DNA from: an uncultured Achromobacter sp.
Lineage (GTDB): Bacteria; Pseudomonadota; Gammaproteobacteria; Burkholderiales; Burkholderiaceae_B
Direction of reading: 5' to 3'
Length of the DNA stretch: 15,148 nucleotides
NCBI GenBank assembly: GCA_913775005.1
Contig: CAJYKY010000140.1
Span: 1 to 15,148, forward strand
The notes beneath the pieces are model-generated. The model saw nothing but the letters and a program-made list of their open reading frames with translations, was not told the DNA's origin and searched no databases. Positions 7,685 through 14,943 of this stretch are shown piece after piece; the stretch's first letter is position 1; each line of letters begins with the position of its first letter. The translations under genes and the position numbers were made by a program.

Positions 7685-9004
7685 TTACTTCAGCGTCTGG
7701 CCCCGCGTTTCGGGCATGCGGATGAAGGTGATAAGCGTGATCACCGCGCCTGCCAGCACGTAGAAGAAGAACCAGCGCTCCATGCCTTTGCTTTGCAGCC
7801 AGGTCAGCAGATAGGGCGTGGTGCCGCCAAGCAGCGCAACGACCAGGTTGTACGGCGTGCCGATACCGACGGCGCGCACGCTGGTGGGGAACTGTTCAGA
7901 CATGATGGCCGGCGCAATCGCCGTGTACATGGCATACAGCACCAGGCCAAACAGTTCCACGGCCAGGATCGACCCGAACGAAGGACCCAGCGTCGTCATC
8001 AAGGGATAGAAGAACAGCAGGTAGCCAGCGGCAAAGAAGATCAGCTGCGGCTTGCGGCCGATGCGGTCGGACAAGATGCCGAACAGCGGCTGCACCAGCA
8101 TGAAGACGATCAGTGCAACGGTGTTGGCGGCAAACGCGGTCTTCGGGTCGGCGCCGACCTGACGGATGGCGTAGGTGGGCACATAGGCCACAAAGATGTA
8201 GAACGCGAAGGTGGTCAGCACCGAGAAGCCCACGATGCGCAGCACTTCGCGCGGGTGGTCGCGCAGCAGCGTACGCAGCGGCTGCTTTTCAACGCCGGCC
8301 TTCTTGGCGTGCGAGAAAACTTCGGTTTCCGGAATGGCGCGGCGGATCCACATGCCGGCCAGGCCGCCCAGCGCGCCCAGCGCGAAGGGAATGCGCCAGC
8401 CCCACGAGGCCATGTCGGCCTTGGTCAACGTAGACGTCAGGAGCCAGCCCACGGCGGACGCGGCCAGAATGCCAACGGCGGCGCTGAAGAAAACGAAGCT
8501 GGAGTAGAAACCGCGCTTCTCGGGCGGGGCCATTTCCGCCAGGAAGGTCGTGGCCGAGGCATACTCTCCGCCCAGCGACAAGCCTTGCAGCAGGCGGGCG
8601 GCGGTCAGCAGCAGCGGGGCCGCGATGCCGATCGTGGCGTAGGTGGGGGTGATGGCGATGATGAGCGAACCGCCTGCCATCATCAGAATCGTCAGGCCCA
8701 GCGCGGCTTTGCGGCCGTAGCGGTCAGAAAAGATGCCCAGTGCCCAGCCGCCCACCGGACGCATGAAAAAGCCCACGGCGAAGATGCCGAACGTGGCCAG
8801 CAGTGCGGTGGTTTCGTTGCCGGGGGGAAAGAACTGGCTGGAAAAGAAGATGGCAAACGAGGCGTAGATGGTCCAATCGAACCATTCGACCGCATTGCCT
8901 ACACTACCGGCCAGGATCGTGCGGGCGCGGGATACGGGAGCCGCGCCGGCGGGCGCGGCGCTGGACCCTTGCTTGCTGCGCAAGGTCGCGGATGGGCTGC
9001 TCAT
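7685..9004 (-). CDS. MFS transporter, metabolite:H+ symporter (MHS) type
   Basis: A 439-residue inner-membrane proton symporter with twelve predicted helices, of the MHS family (KgtP, ProP and ShiA relatives). Family marks are GNAVEWFDWTIYASFAIFF in helix 1, the loop 2-3 motif RPVGGWALGIFSDRYGRKA, RLLQGLSLGGEYASATTFL in helix 4, AEMAPPEKRGFY after it, and a second-half SDRIGRKP. The substrate is likely a small organic acid, zwitterion or amide; it cannot be specified further. The start at 9004 (MSSPSATLRSKQG) is preferred over an upstream ATG at 9037, because GAGGA lies four bases before it and the extra 11 residues (beginning MTKNKFLF) fall in the AT-rich promoter region. The amidase gene follows beyond a terminator. 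A tandem-domain Lrp-type regulator is divergent and may control this gene. Confidence 0.9.
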   Translation of the reverse strand: MSSPSATLRSKQGSSAAPAGAAPVSRARTILAGSVGNAVEWFDWTIYASFAIFFSSQFFPPGNETTALLATFGIFAVGFFMRPVGGWALGIFSDRYGRKAALGLTILMMAGGSLIIAITPTYATIGIAAPLLLTAARLLQGLSLGGEYASATTFLAEMAPPEKRGFYSSFVFFSAAVGILAASAVGWLLTSTLTKADMASWGWRIPFALGALGGLAGMWIRRAIPETEVFSHAKKAGVEKQPLRTLLRDHPREVLRIVGFSVLTTFAFYIFVAYVPTYAIRQVGADPKTAFAANTVALIVFMLVQPLFGILSDRIGRKPQLIFFAAGYLLFFYPLMTTLGPSFGSILAVELFGLVLYAMYTAIAPAIMSEQFPTSVRAVGIGTPYNLVVALLGGTTPYLLTWLQSKGMERWFFFYVLAGAVITLITFIRMPETRGQTLK

Positions 9005-9121
9005 GACGTCCTCAAATAAGAATTTATTTTTGGTCAAAAAGACCGTTTAATTTTGTGTTTTTATCAATGCGCGAACGTTAGATTAATGAATATGGTCACG
9101 TCAAGTAAGGGTAAGCCCCTA
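9005..9121. promoter_or_regulatory. AT-rich divergent promoter region, MFS gene / Lrp-type regulator
   Basis: A 117-base gap, much more AT-rich than its surroundings. It contains an inverted repeat GGTC-AAAAA-GACC (9032-9044) next to TTATTTTT and TTTAATTTT tracts, as expected of a binding region for an Lrp-type protein. For the minus strand, TTGACG (9099-9104) could be a -35, but the matching -10 is poor. GAGGA (9013-9009, minus) sets the transporter start, and AAGG (9107-9110, plus) lies 11 bases before the regulator ATG at 9122. Confidence 0.45.
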
Positions 9122-10090
9122 ATGCCAGCGCTGGATGACACGGATCTGGCTTGTTTGATTGCGCTGCAATCCGACCCCCGCGCGTCCTGGCGCGAGCTGG
9201 GCGCGGCCACTGGCATTGCCGAGCGGACCGTGGCGCGCCGCATCCGCCGCCTGATGGACGCCGATGCGCTGCGCGTCATTGCCGAACCCGACCCCTTGGC
9301 CATGGGCCAGGGCGTAGTGCTGCATGCGTGGGTGCGTTGCCGTTCCGGGCGCGTGCCCGATGTGGCGGATCAGCTGGCGCGGCTGGACATCTGCCAATTG
9401 GTGGTCACGCTGGCGGGTACGGCGGACCTGATGGCCGAGCTGACCTTGGCAGACGCTGCCGACATGCCGGACGTGGTGACGCGTGTGCTGCCGTCGATCG
9501 ATGGCGTCGAGCATGTGGAAGCGCGTCTGGTGCTGCGGCCGTTTCGCCGTGCCGGGCAGTGGCGCATTAGCGCGCCGCCGGATGGCGTCGTCGAAACGCC
9601 CAGCGTGTCCCCGCCCGCCGCGTTGACCGAACCCGAACAACGCATGGTGGCGCACCTGATGCGCGACGGGCGCGCCAGCCTGGCCGAACTGGCCGAGCAG
9701 GCCGGCATCAGCGAACCGACGGCGCAGCGGTTGTTGCAGCACCTGGTGGAGCGACGCGCGCTGAGTTTCCGCGTGGAGGTCGAACCGGCGCTGGTCGGCT
9801 TCCCGGTGGAAGCGGTGATCTCGGTGCAGGTGCGGCCGCAGGCCGTGGACGCGCTGGCGGCGCATCTGGCGCTGGATCCACACACGCGATGCCTGTTCGG
9901 CACCAGCGGCGCATCGCAGCTGTTCTGGCACGTGCTGTGCCGCGACAGCCTGCACCTATGGGAAGTCGTGACGCGCCGGCTGGGCGAGCTGGACGGCGTG
10001 CTCAACAGCGAAGTGGGCGTTGTGATGCGCGCGCATAAACGTTGCGGCATCGTGCGCGCGGGCGGACGGCTGGGCGCGGACGCCGCGTAG
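9122..10090 (+). CDS. Tandem-domain Lrp/AsnC family transcriptional regulator
   Basis: A 322-residue DNA-binding regulator made of two consecutive Lrp/AsnC units. The first winged helix-turn-helix is at about 5-55 (LDDTDLACLIALQSDPRASW... TVARRIRRL) and the first RAM ligand-binding domain at about 62-140 (LAGTADLMAELTLAD). The second helix-turn-helix is at about 168-215 (LTEPEQRMVAHLMRDGRASL... AQRLLQHL) and the second RAM at about 225-305. Usual Lrp proteins are about 150 residues with one unit. The second RAM lacks the G-x-x-D turn of the first (TSGASQLF in its place), so only one may bind effector. ATG 9122 is chosen because the domain begins there; earlier in-frame starts (TTG 9053, ATG 9086 and 9092) lack a ribosome binding site. 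It is divergent from the MFS gene, its most likely target, and converges on the importer operon with a 24-base gap. Confidence 0.88.
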   Translation: MPALDDTDLACLIALQSDPRASWRELGAATGIAERTVARRIRRLMDADALRVIAEPDPLAMGQGVVLHAWVRCRSGRVPDVADQLARLDICQLVVTLAGTADLMAELTLADAADMPDVVTRVLPSIDGVEHVEARLVLRPFRRAGQWRISAPPDGVVETPSVSPPAALTEPEQRMVAHLMRDGRASLAELAEQAGISEPTAQRLLQHLVERRALSFRVEVEPALVGFPVEAVISVQVRPQAVDALAAHLALDPHTRCLFGTSGASQLFWHVLCRDSLHLWEVVTRRLGELDGVLNSEVGVVMRAHKRCGIVRAGGRLGADAA

Positions 10091-10114
10091 CGCGGCAGGC
10101 CCAGCCCCCCGCCT

Positions 10115-12604
10115 TCACGCGCCCAGATACGCCTTCGCCAGCGCGCCGTCTTGCGCGATCTCGGCCGCCGTCCCCTGCGCGGCCACGCGGCCCGACTCCA
10201 GCACATACGCGCGGTCGGCCAGCGATAGCGCCAGCGCCGCCATCTGATCCACCAGCAGAATCGTCATCGACTCGGTGCGCAGCCGGTCCAGCGCTTCGAA
10301 CAGCTCGTCGATGATCTTGGGCGCCAGCCCCAGCGACGGCTCATCCAGCAGCAGGATCACCGGCTTGGCCATTAGCCCGCGCGCAATCGCCAGCATCTGC
10401 TGCTCACCGCCCGACAACAGGCCGGCCCGCTGATGCAAGCGTTCACGCAGGCGCGGAAAGCGCGTCAGCATTTCTTCAACGCGCGCTTCACGATCCCCGG
10501 GATGCAAGAACGCGCCCAGCCGGATGTTGTCCAGCACGCTCAGGCCCGGAAACACCTGCCGGCCCTCCGGCACCAGCACCAGCCCGCGCGCGACGATCCG
10601 GTCGGCCGCCAGGTCGTTCAACTGCACCCCCTGCAAATGCATGCCGCCTTGCACCGGCCGATGCAGCCCCGCCAGTGTGCGCATCAGCGTGGACTTGCCC
10701 GCGCCGTTGGCGCCCAGCAGCGCCACCATCTCGCCCTGGCGCACTTGCAGGTCGATGCCGTGCAGCACGGGGTTAGCGCCATAGCCGGTGACAAGATTGC
10801 CCACGCCCAGCACTTCGGGCGCGATCGCGGCGCCCGCTGACTGTTGCCGCGCCGCCGGGGTGCGCTGTGCGCTGTCATCCCCCAGATAGGCCTGACGCAC
10901 GGCGGGCGACTGCTGGATCTGCGCCGGGTTGCCTTGCGCCAGTTCGCGGCCGGCGTCGATGGCCACGATGTGGTCCGATACGCCCATCACCAGCGCCATG
11001 TCGTGCTCGACCAGCAACACGCCCGCGCCCGCATCGGCGATGCGGCGCAACAGCCCAGCCAGGCGTGTCTTGTCTTCGCGCGACAAGCCCGCCGCCGGTT
11101 CGTCCATCAGCAGGATGTCGGCATCGGTGGCCAAGGCGCGCGCGATTTCAACCAGACGCCGGTCCACGTGCGGCAGGTCGGCAGCGGCGACATCCAGCGC
11201 GCCTTCATAACCGCAGAACGCCAACAGCGCGCGTGCGCGTTGGCGCACATCAGGCGCCAGAAAACGGCGTGACGCCAGCAAGCCGCCCAGCCGACCTTGC
11301 ACCATGCCCAGCGCCACGTTGTCTTCCACGCTAAGCGTGTCGAACAACTGCGACGTCTGATAAGTGCGCGCGATGCCGGCGCGCGCCACGCGATAGGCGG
11401 GCAGCGCGGCCAGCGGTGCATCGCCCAGCGCCACCGCACCCTGGGTCGGCTGGTAGTAGCCGCTAAGCATGTTGATGACGGTGGACTTGCCCGCGCCATT
11501 CGGGCCGATCAGCGCGGTCACCGCGCCGGGCGGCACCGTGAACGACACCGCTTGCACGGCGCGCACGCCGCCAAACGTCATCGTCAGCGCATCGGCGCGC
11601 AGCGCGCGGCGGGGGCGGCTGCCCGTGGCCATGCCGCCCTGCGTGGGTGCCAGCGCCTGCGTGGCGGGCTTGCGCCTCCAGCGCGACAACAGCCCGGCCA
11701 CGCCGTCCGGCGCGGCCCACAGCACCACCAGCAGAAAGGCGCCGAAGAACAGCAGGCGGTATTCCTCCAGGCTGGCCAGCAATTCAGGCAGCAGCCCTAC
11801 GACCACCGCGCCCAGCAACGGCCCGACAAGCGATCCCGCGCCGCCCAGCGTCACCGCCAGCACGAACAGAATCGACTGCATGAAATTGAAGTTGTGCGGC
11901 GTGATCATGCCGGTCTGCGGCGCATACAGCCCGCCCGCCAGCCCCACAACCGCCGCCGACACCATGAACGCCACGGCCTTGACCATCAGCGGATTGATGC
12001 CGATGGATTCGCTGGCCGTCTCGCTGTCTTTCACCGCCCGCATCGCCGCACCCCAGGTCCCACGCGACAACATCGCGTAGGCCGCCAGCGCGACGAAGAC
12101 GGACACGATGGCCAGCATCGCCACGCCGCGATCTCCGCCGATGCCCGCCAGCGACGGCTGCGCGATGCCCATCAAGCCGTTCTGGCCGCCGGTCAGCTCA
12201 CCGCCTTCGATCAGCGCGTGTTCCACGATGAAGCCGAAGGCGATGGTGATCATCGCCAGGTAAGGCCCCTTCACGCGCAGCGCGGGCAGGGCCAGCAGCA
12301 GGCCGAACGCGCCCGCTACCAACGCGGCGACGGGCCAGGCGAGCCAGAAGCTCCAGCCTGCTTGCCCGGTCAGGATAGCCACGGTGTAGGCGCCGATAGC
12401 GTAAAAGCCCGCGTGGCCGAACGACATCTGCCCGGTCAGCCCCAGCAGCACGTTCAGGCCGATGCCGGCCAGCGCCAGCAGCGCCACGTTGCCCAGCACG
12501 AACACGTAATAGCCATTGACGGTGGCGGCCAGGGTCAATCCCACGACGGCCAACACGGCGTAAAGCGCCAGCGGCAGCCAGCGTGATGCAAGTCGCTTAT
12601 TCAT
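10115..12604 (-). CDS. LivM-LivG-LivF triple-fusion ABC importer subunit
   Basis: An 829-residue polypeptide with no internal stop that joins three normally separate subunits of a branched-chain amino acid/amide (HAAT) importer. The LivM-type permease is at about 1-308. The LivG-type ATPase is at about 333-578 (Walker A GPNGAGKST 367-375, Walker B ILLMDEP 497-503, H-loop H534). The LivF-type ATPase is at about 597-829 (Walker A GANGAGKST 631-639, signature LSGGEQQ 730-736, Walker B ILLLDEP 750-756). Linkers at about 309-332 and 579-596 are rich in Ala, Gln, Arg and Pro. The LivG signature is degenerate (LPHVDRRLVEIARAL 477-491, no glycine at the LSGGQ position). ATG 12604 overlaps the livH stop by one base (TGATG) with AGGAA six bases upstream; the frame is open further back but only as an antisense-like arginine-rich extension inside livH. 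The cognate substrate is set by the binding protein. Confidence 0.92.
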   Translation of the reverse strand: MNKRLASRWLPLALYAVLAVVGLTLAATVNGYYVFVLGNVALLALAGIGLNVLLGLTGQMSFGHAGFYAIGAYTVAILTGQAGWSFWLAWPVAALVAGAFGLLLALPALRVKGPYLAMITIAFGFIVEHALIEGGELTGGQNGLMGIAQPSLAGIGGDRGVAMLAIVSVFVALAAYAMLSRGTWGAAMRAVKDSETASESIGINPLMVKAVAFMVSAAVVGLAGGLYAPQTGMITPHNFNFMQSILFVLAVTLGGAGSLVGPLLGAVVVGLLPELLASLEEYRLLFFGAFLLVVLWAAPDGVAGLLSRWRRKPATQALAPTQGGMATGSRPRRALRADALTMTFGGVRAVQAVSFTVPPGAVTALIGPNGAGKSTVINMLSGYYQPTQGAVALGDAPLAALPAYRVARAGIARTYQTSQLFDTLSVEDNVALGMVQGRLGGLLASRRFLAPDVRQRARALLAFCGYEGALDVAAADLPHVDRRLVEIARALATDADILLMDEPAAGLSREDKTRLAGLLRRIADAGAGVLLVEHDMALVMGVSDHIVAIDAGRELAQGNPAQIQQSPAVRQAYLGDDSAQRTPAARQQSAGAAIAPEVLGVGNLVTGYGANPVLHGIDLQVRQGEMVALLGANGAGKSTLMRTLAGLHRPVQGGMHLQGVQLNDLAADRIVARGLVLVPEGRQVFPGLSVLDNIRLGAFLHPGDREARVEEMLTRFPRLRERLHQRAGLLSGGEQQMLAIARGLMAKPVILLLDEPSLGLAPKIIDELFEALDRLRTESMTILLVDQMAALALSLADRAYVLESGRVAAQGTAAEIAQDGALAKAYLGA

Positions 12605-13482
12605 CAGACTTTCCTGACATCGGCGCGGCCGAACAGCCCATTGGGGCGCACGGCCAGCATGACGATCACCAGCGTGAAGCTGATGATCTGGGTGTATCCG
12701 GAGCCCAGCGCCACGGTGATCAACGCTTCCACCACGCCGAACAGCAGGCCCGCGATCATCACGCCCCACGCGCTGGTGATGCCGCCCAGAATGGCAACTA
12801 CGAAGGCCTTCAGGCCGAACAGCGTGCCCATGTCCGCCTGCACGTTGAACAGCGGCGCGACCAGTGCGCCTGCCACGCCAGCAAACAGCGTGGACACGGC
12901 GAACGCGGCCATGATGGCGTGGCGCACCGGGATGCCCATCAGCCGCGCCGCGTTCGGGTTCTGCACCACCGCCAGCAGTGCCACGCCCCACCGCGTGCGG
13001 CGCGACAAGGTGTGCAGCGCCGCCGCCAGCACCAGCCCCACGATGGGGATCAGCAGCTGTAGCGGATAGATGCCCAGGCCCAGCCCGCCCAGCTCAAGCG
13101 GGGCCTGCACCAGCGGCGAGGGCAGGCTGCGCGGTTCCTTGCCGAAGGTGAACATCACGATGTTGTCCAGCACGATGCCGAGTGCCACCGTGGACATCAG
13201 CCAGGCGTTGGACCCCCGGCTGGCGAATGGCCTGACCGCCAGCCGCTCGACCACCAGCCCATATACGGCGCACAACAGCAGCGCCATCGCCAGCGCGGGC
13301 GCCAGCGGCCAGCCGTAGGTCTGTGCAAACGTGTAAGTCAGCACCGCGCCCAGCATCATGGAACTGCCCTGGGCAAAGTTCACCGTGCCCGATACGGCAT
13401 AGGTCAGGTAAAAGCCCAGGGCCATCAGTCCGTACATACTTCCCAGACCCAGGCCGCTGACGATGGCGGACATCAACAACAT
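12604..13482 (-). CDS. LivH-type branched-chain amino acid/amide ABC permease
   Basis: A 292-residue inner-membrane permease of the LivH family with about eight hydrophobic segments. Family features are the N-terminal GLGLGSMYGLMALGFYLTYAVSG, VNFAQGSSMMLGAV, the cytoplasmic coupling region ARLMGIPV, GLKAFVVAILGGITSAWGV and the C-terminal RPNGLFGR. It pairs with the LivM domain of the following fusion to form the translocation path. GGGAG lies six bases before the ATG at 13482. It is 40 bases downstream of the binding protein gene and overlaps the fusion gene by one base, so translation is probably coupled and subunit ratios kept equal. Confidence 0.94.
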   Translation of the reverse strand: MLLMSAIVSGLGLGSMYGLMALGFYLTYAVSGTVNFAQGSSMMLGAVLTYTFAQTYGWPLAPALAMALLLCAVYGLVVERLAVRPFASRGSNAWLMSTVALGIVLDNIVMFTFGKEPRSLPSPLVQAPLELGGLGLGIYPLQLLIPIVGLVLAAALHTLSRRTRWGVALLAVVQNPNAARLMGIPVRHAIMAAFAVSTLFAGVAGALVAPLFNVQADMGTLFGLKAFVVAILGGITSAWGVMIAGLLFGVVEALITVALGSGYTQIISFTLVIVMLAVRPNGLFGRADVRKV

Positions 13483-13522
13483 GCGCGTCTCCCGCGTGAT
13501 TCAACCGGTGTGTGCCGCAGGC

Positions 13523-14713
13523 TTATTGCGCGCCCTTGACGGGCAGGATGCGGTTGTCGATGAACTGCGTCCACACGTAGTCGTTCTCGCGCAGCGCATC
13601 GTGCGAAGTTGGCGTGAAAGGCTGTTCGTAGGTCTTGATCAGCCCGTCGTACTTGCCGATCTTGTAGAAGCCCTGCCGCACGGCGTCGCCATCCGTTGAA
13701 CCGGCCTGTGCGATGGCCAGCGCGGCCAGCTGCATGCCGTCATACGCATTGGCCACGCCCACGGCGGGGGTGATGTCTTGCGGGCCTTTGATGTCGGAAT
13801 ACTTGGTCTTGAGCGCCTGCATCACCTTGTCGCCCACCGGGCCTTGCTTTCCGAAGAAGCTGTAGGTCTGCACGAAGTGCACGTTCTTGGCGTTGGGGCC
13901 GGCAAGTTCAGTGAAGCGGCCGCCAGCGGGACCCCAGTGCGACACGATCGGCACCTTCCAGCCCATGCGGTCCAGTGACTTCACCACTTGCGCCGACGGA
14001 CCCACGTTGCCCACCAGGAACAGCGTGTCTGCACCAGCGGCTTTCAGGCGGCTCAGTTGCGGCACGACGTCCAGGTCATTGGGCTGGAATTTCTCCACGC
14101 CAGCGGGCGTGACCTTTGCGGCGGCCAACGCGGCGTTCAACCCTTTTTCGTTGGACTCGCCCCAGGGGTTGTTCACCAGGATCATGCCGGGCTTGGCGCT
14201 GTTGAAGGTCTTTTGCGCGTACTGCACCATCGCGCTGTCAACGATCTCGTCCATGGCCGACACGCGGAACACGAAGTTCGGGTTGCCCTTGTTCTGCGTG
14301 ATGGCGGTGCCTGCGGCCCACGGCCCCATGAACGGCACCTTTTCCTGGTTCACGATGGGCACGATGGCCATCGAAACGGGCGTGTCCAGGCCGCCGAACA
14401 GCACGGCCACCTTCTCTTTGAAGATCAGTTCGCGCGCGGCGGCCATGCCCTTGGCGGGATTGCCTTCGTCGTCGCGCCGCACCAGCTCGATCTTGCGCCC
14501 GCCCAGCAGGCCGCCTTTGGCATTGATCTCGTCGATGGCAATCGTCATGCCGCGCGTCAGCGCTTCGCCCGCTCGTGCGGATTCGCCCGACAGCGCGGTG
14601 ATCAGGCCGATCTTGATGGGGTCGGCGGCAAGCGCCGGTTGCAGGGCGAGGCCGGCCATGAAGAGGGCGGCGGCGGTGGCGCGAAGCACAAAGGAACGGC
14701 GGGTCGGGACCAT
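13523..14713 (-). CDS. Periplasmic substrate-binding protein of HAAT-type ABC importer
   Basis: A 396-residue type I periplasmic binding protein (Peripla_BP_6/LivJ-like), the first gene of the importer operon. The start at 14713 is preferred over ATG 14749 because AGGAG lies seven bases upstream and it gives a normal signal peptide: MVPTRRSFVL, a hydrophobic core (ATAAALFMAGLAL), then cleavage at about ALA29/ADPIKIG. The TRRSFV motif resembles a twin-arginine (Tat) signal, but Sec export cannot be excluded. No lipobox cysteine is present, so the protein is soluble periplasmic. The mature part begins with the family motif IKIGLITALSGESARAGEALTRG and continues with AIDEINAKGGLLGGRKIELVRRDDEGNP. 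Ligand cannot be read; amino acids, amides, urea-like or aromatic compounds are all found in this family. The upstream sigma-54 promoter suggests a nitrogen-containing ligand. Confidence 0.92.
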   Translation of the reverse strand: MVPTRRSFVLRATAAALFMAGLALQPALAADPIKIGLITALSGESARAGEALTRGMTIAIDEINAKGGLLGGRKIELVRRDDEGNPAKGMAAARELIFKEKVAVLFGGLDTPVSMAIVPIVNQEKVPFMGPWAAGTAITQNKGNPNFVFRVSAMDEIVDSAMVQYAQKTFNSAKPGMILVNNPWGESNEKGLNAALAAAKVTPAGVEKFQPNDLDVVPQLSRLKAAGADTLFLVGNVGPSAQVVKSLDRMGWKVPIVSHWGPAGGRFTELAGPNAKNVHFVQTYSFFGKQGPVGDKVMQALKTKYSDIKGPQDITPAVGVANAYDGMQLAALAIAQAGSTDGDAVRQGFYKIGKYDGLIKTYEQPFTPTSHDALRENDYVWTQFIDNRILPVKGAQ

Positions 14714-14732
14714 CGAGACACTCCTGAAAAAG

Positions 14733-14748
14733 TGGAACGGATCTTGCA
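14733..14748 (+). promoter_or_regulatory. Second sigma-54-like promoter, opposite orientation
   Basis: On the plus strand TGGAACG-GATC-TTGCA also matches the RpoN consensus with one mismatch (A for C in the -24 box) and the right GG-N10-GC spacing. Transcription would start near 14759 and run toward the deacetylase-like gene at 14944, through the opposing promoter. It lies within the leader of the importer operon. The match is clear; use in the cell is not known. Confidence 0.45.
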
Positions 14749-14776
14749 TGGGGTTAAGTGCAGCTGTTCACCCTTA

Positions 14777-14792
14777 TGCAAGATCCATGCCA
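14777..14792 (-). promoter_or_regulatory. Sigma-54 (-24/-12) promoter of the importer operon
   Basis: Read on the minus strand, TGGCATG-GATC-TTGCA matches the RpoN consensus TGGCACG-N4-TTGCA at all but one base of the two boxes, with the essential GG and GC exactly ten bases apart. Transcription would start near 14766 and give a leader of about 50 bases before the binding protein gene. RpoN promoters need an activator bound upstream; AT-rich repeats at 14881-14919 lie about 115-153 bases upstream. Confidence 0.65.
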
Positions 14793-14943
14793 CCTGATCC
14801 GACCGGCTTCCACCCGGTGCAGATCACCGCGCTACGAGGGGGAAAGCGCGACTTTGAGCCGGGTTTGTGCGCGTCTGAAAACAATTTTGTGTTCAAAGTC
14901 TTCGGAATTTTGTTAACAATCATGCATCAGGATTTGCACCAAA
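14793..14943. promoter_or_regulatory. Upstream regulatory region with AT-rich repeats
   Basis: The 14881-14919 stretch is AT-rich in a GC-rich setting. It holds a direct repeat AATTTTGT at 14883-14890 and 14906-14913 (23 bases apart, about two helical turns) and a perfect palindrome TTGTTAACAA (14910-14919). These are good candidates for an activator or repressor site serving the importer promoter and possibly the deacetylase-like gene. A weak sigma-70-like pair TTCAAA (14892-14897) and TAACAA (14914-14919), 16 bases apart, points to the deacetylase-like gene. An AGGA (14929-14932) precedes its ATG by 11 bases. Confidence 0.4.

Larger units (their letters stand above)
14733..14792. repeat. 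17-bp imperfect inverted repeat made of the two sigma-54 elements
   Basis: Arms 14733-14749 and 14776-14792 match at 15 of 17 positions as reverse complements, with an inner 11 bp (GGATCTTGCAT) perfect. The spacer is 26 bases and has CAGCTG near its centre. In the importer transcript only the downstream arm would be fully present, so the repeat is better read as DNA-level symmetry than as an RNA hairpin. Confidence 0.7.

Noticed and set aside
7664..9019. 451-residue open frame on the plus strand
   Set aside because: It is exactly antisense to the MFS gene; its composition (Gly/Arg/Gln/His-rich, no domain) is that of a reverse-complement shadow.
9032..9044. GGTC-AAAAA-GACC as a terminator
   Set aside because: The stem is only 4 bp and AT-rich tracts flank both sides in a divergent promoter region; a regulator site is more likely.
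10091..10114. Terminator between the convergent regulator and importer genes
   Set aside because: The 24-base gap has no hairpin with a T-run on either strand.
11297..12586. 429-residue open frame on the plus strand
   Set aside because: It is antisense to the LivMGF fusion, His/Arg/Gln-rich and has no motif.
12605..12991. In-frame upstream extension of the LivMGF fusion (129 residues)
   Set aside because: It is Arg/His/Gly-rich, lies wholly inside livH in another frame, and the ATG at 12604 has a good ribosome binding site and one-base overlap with the livH stop.
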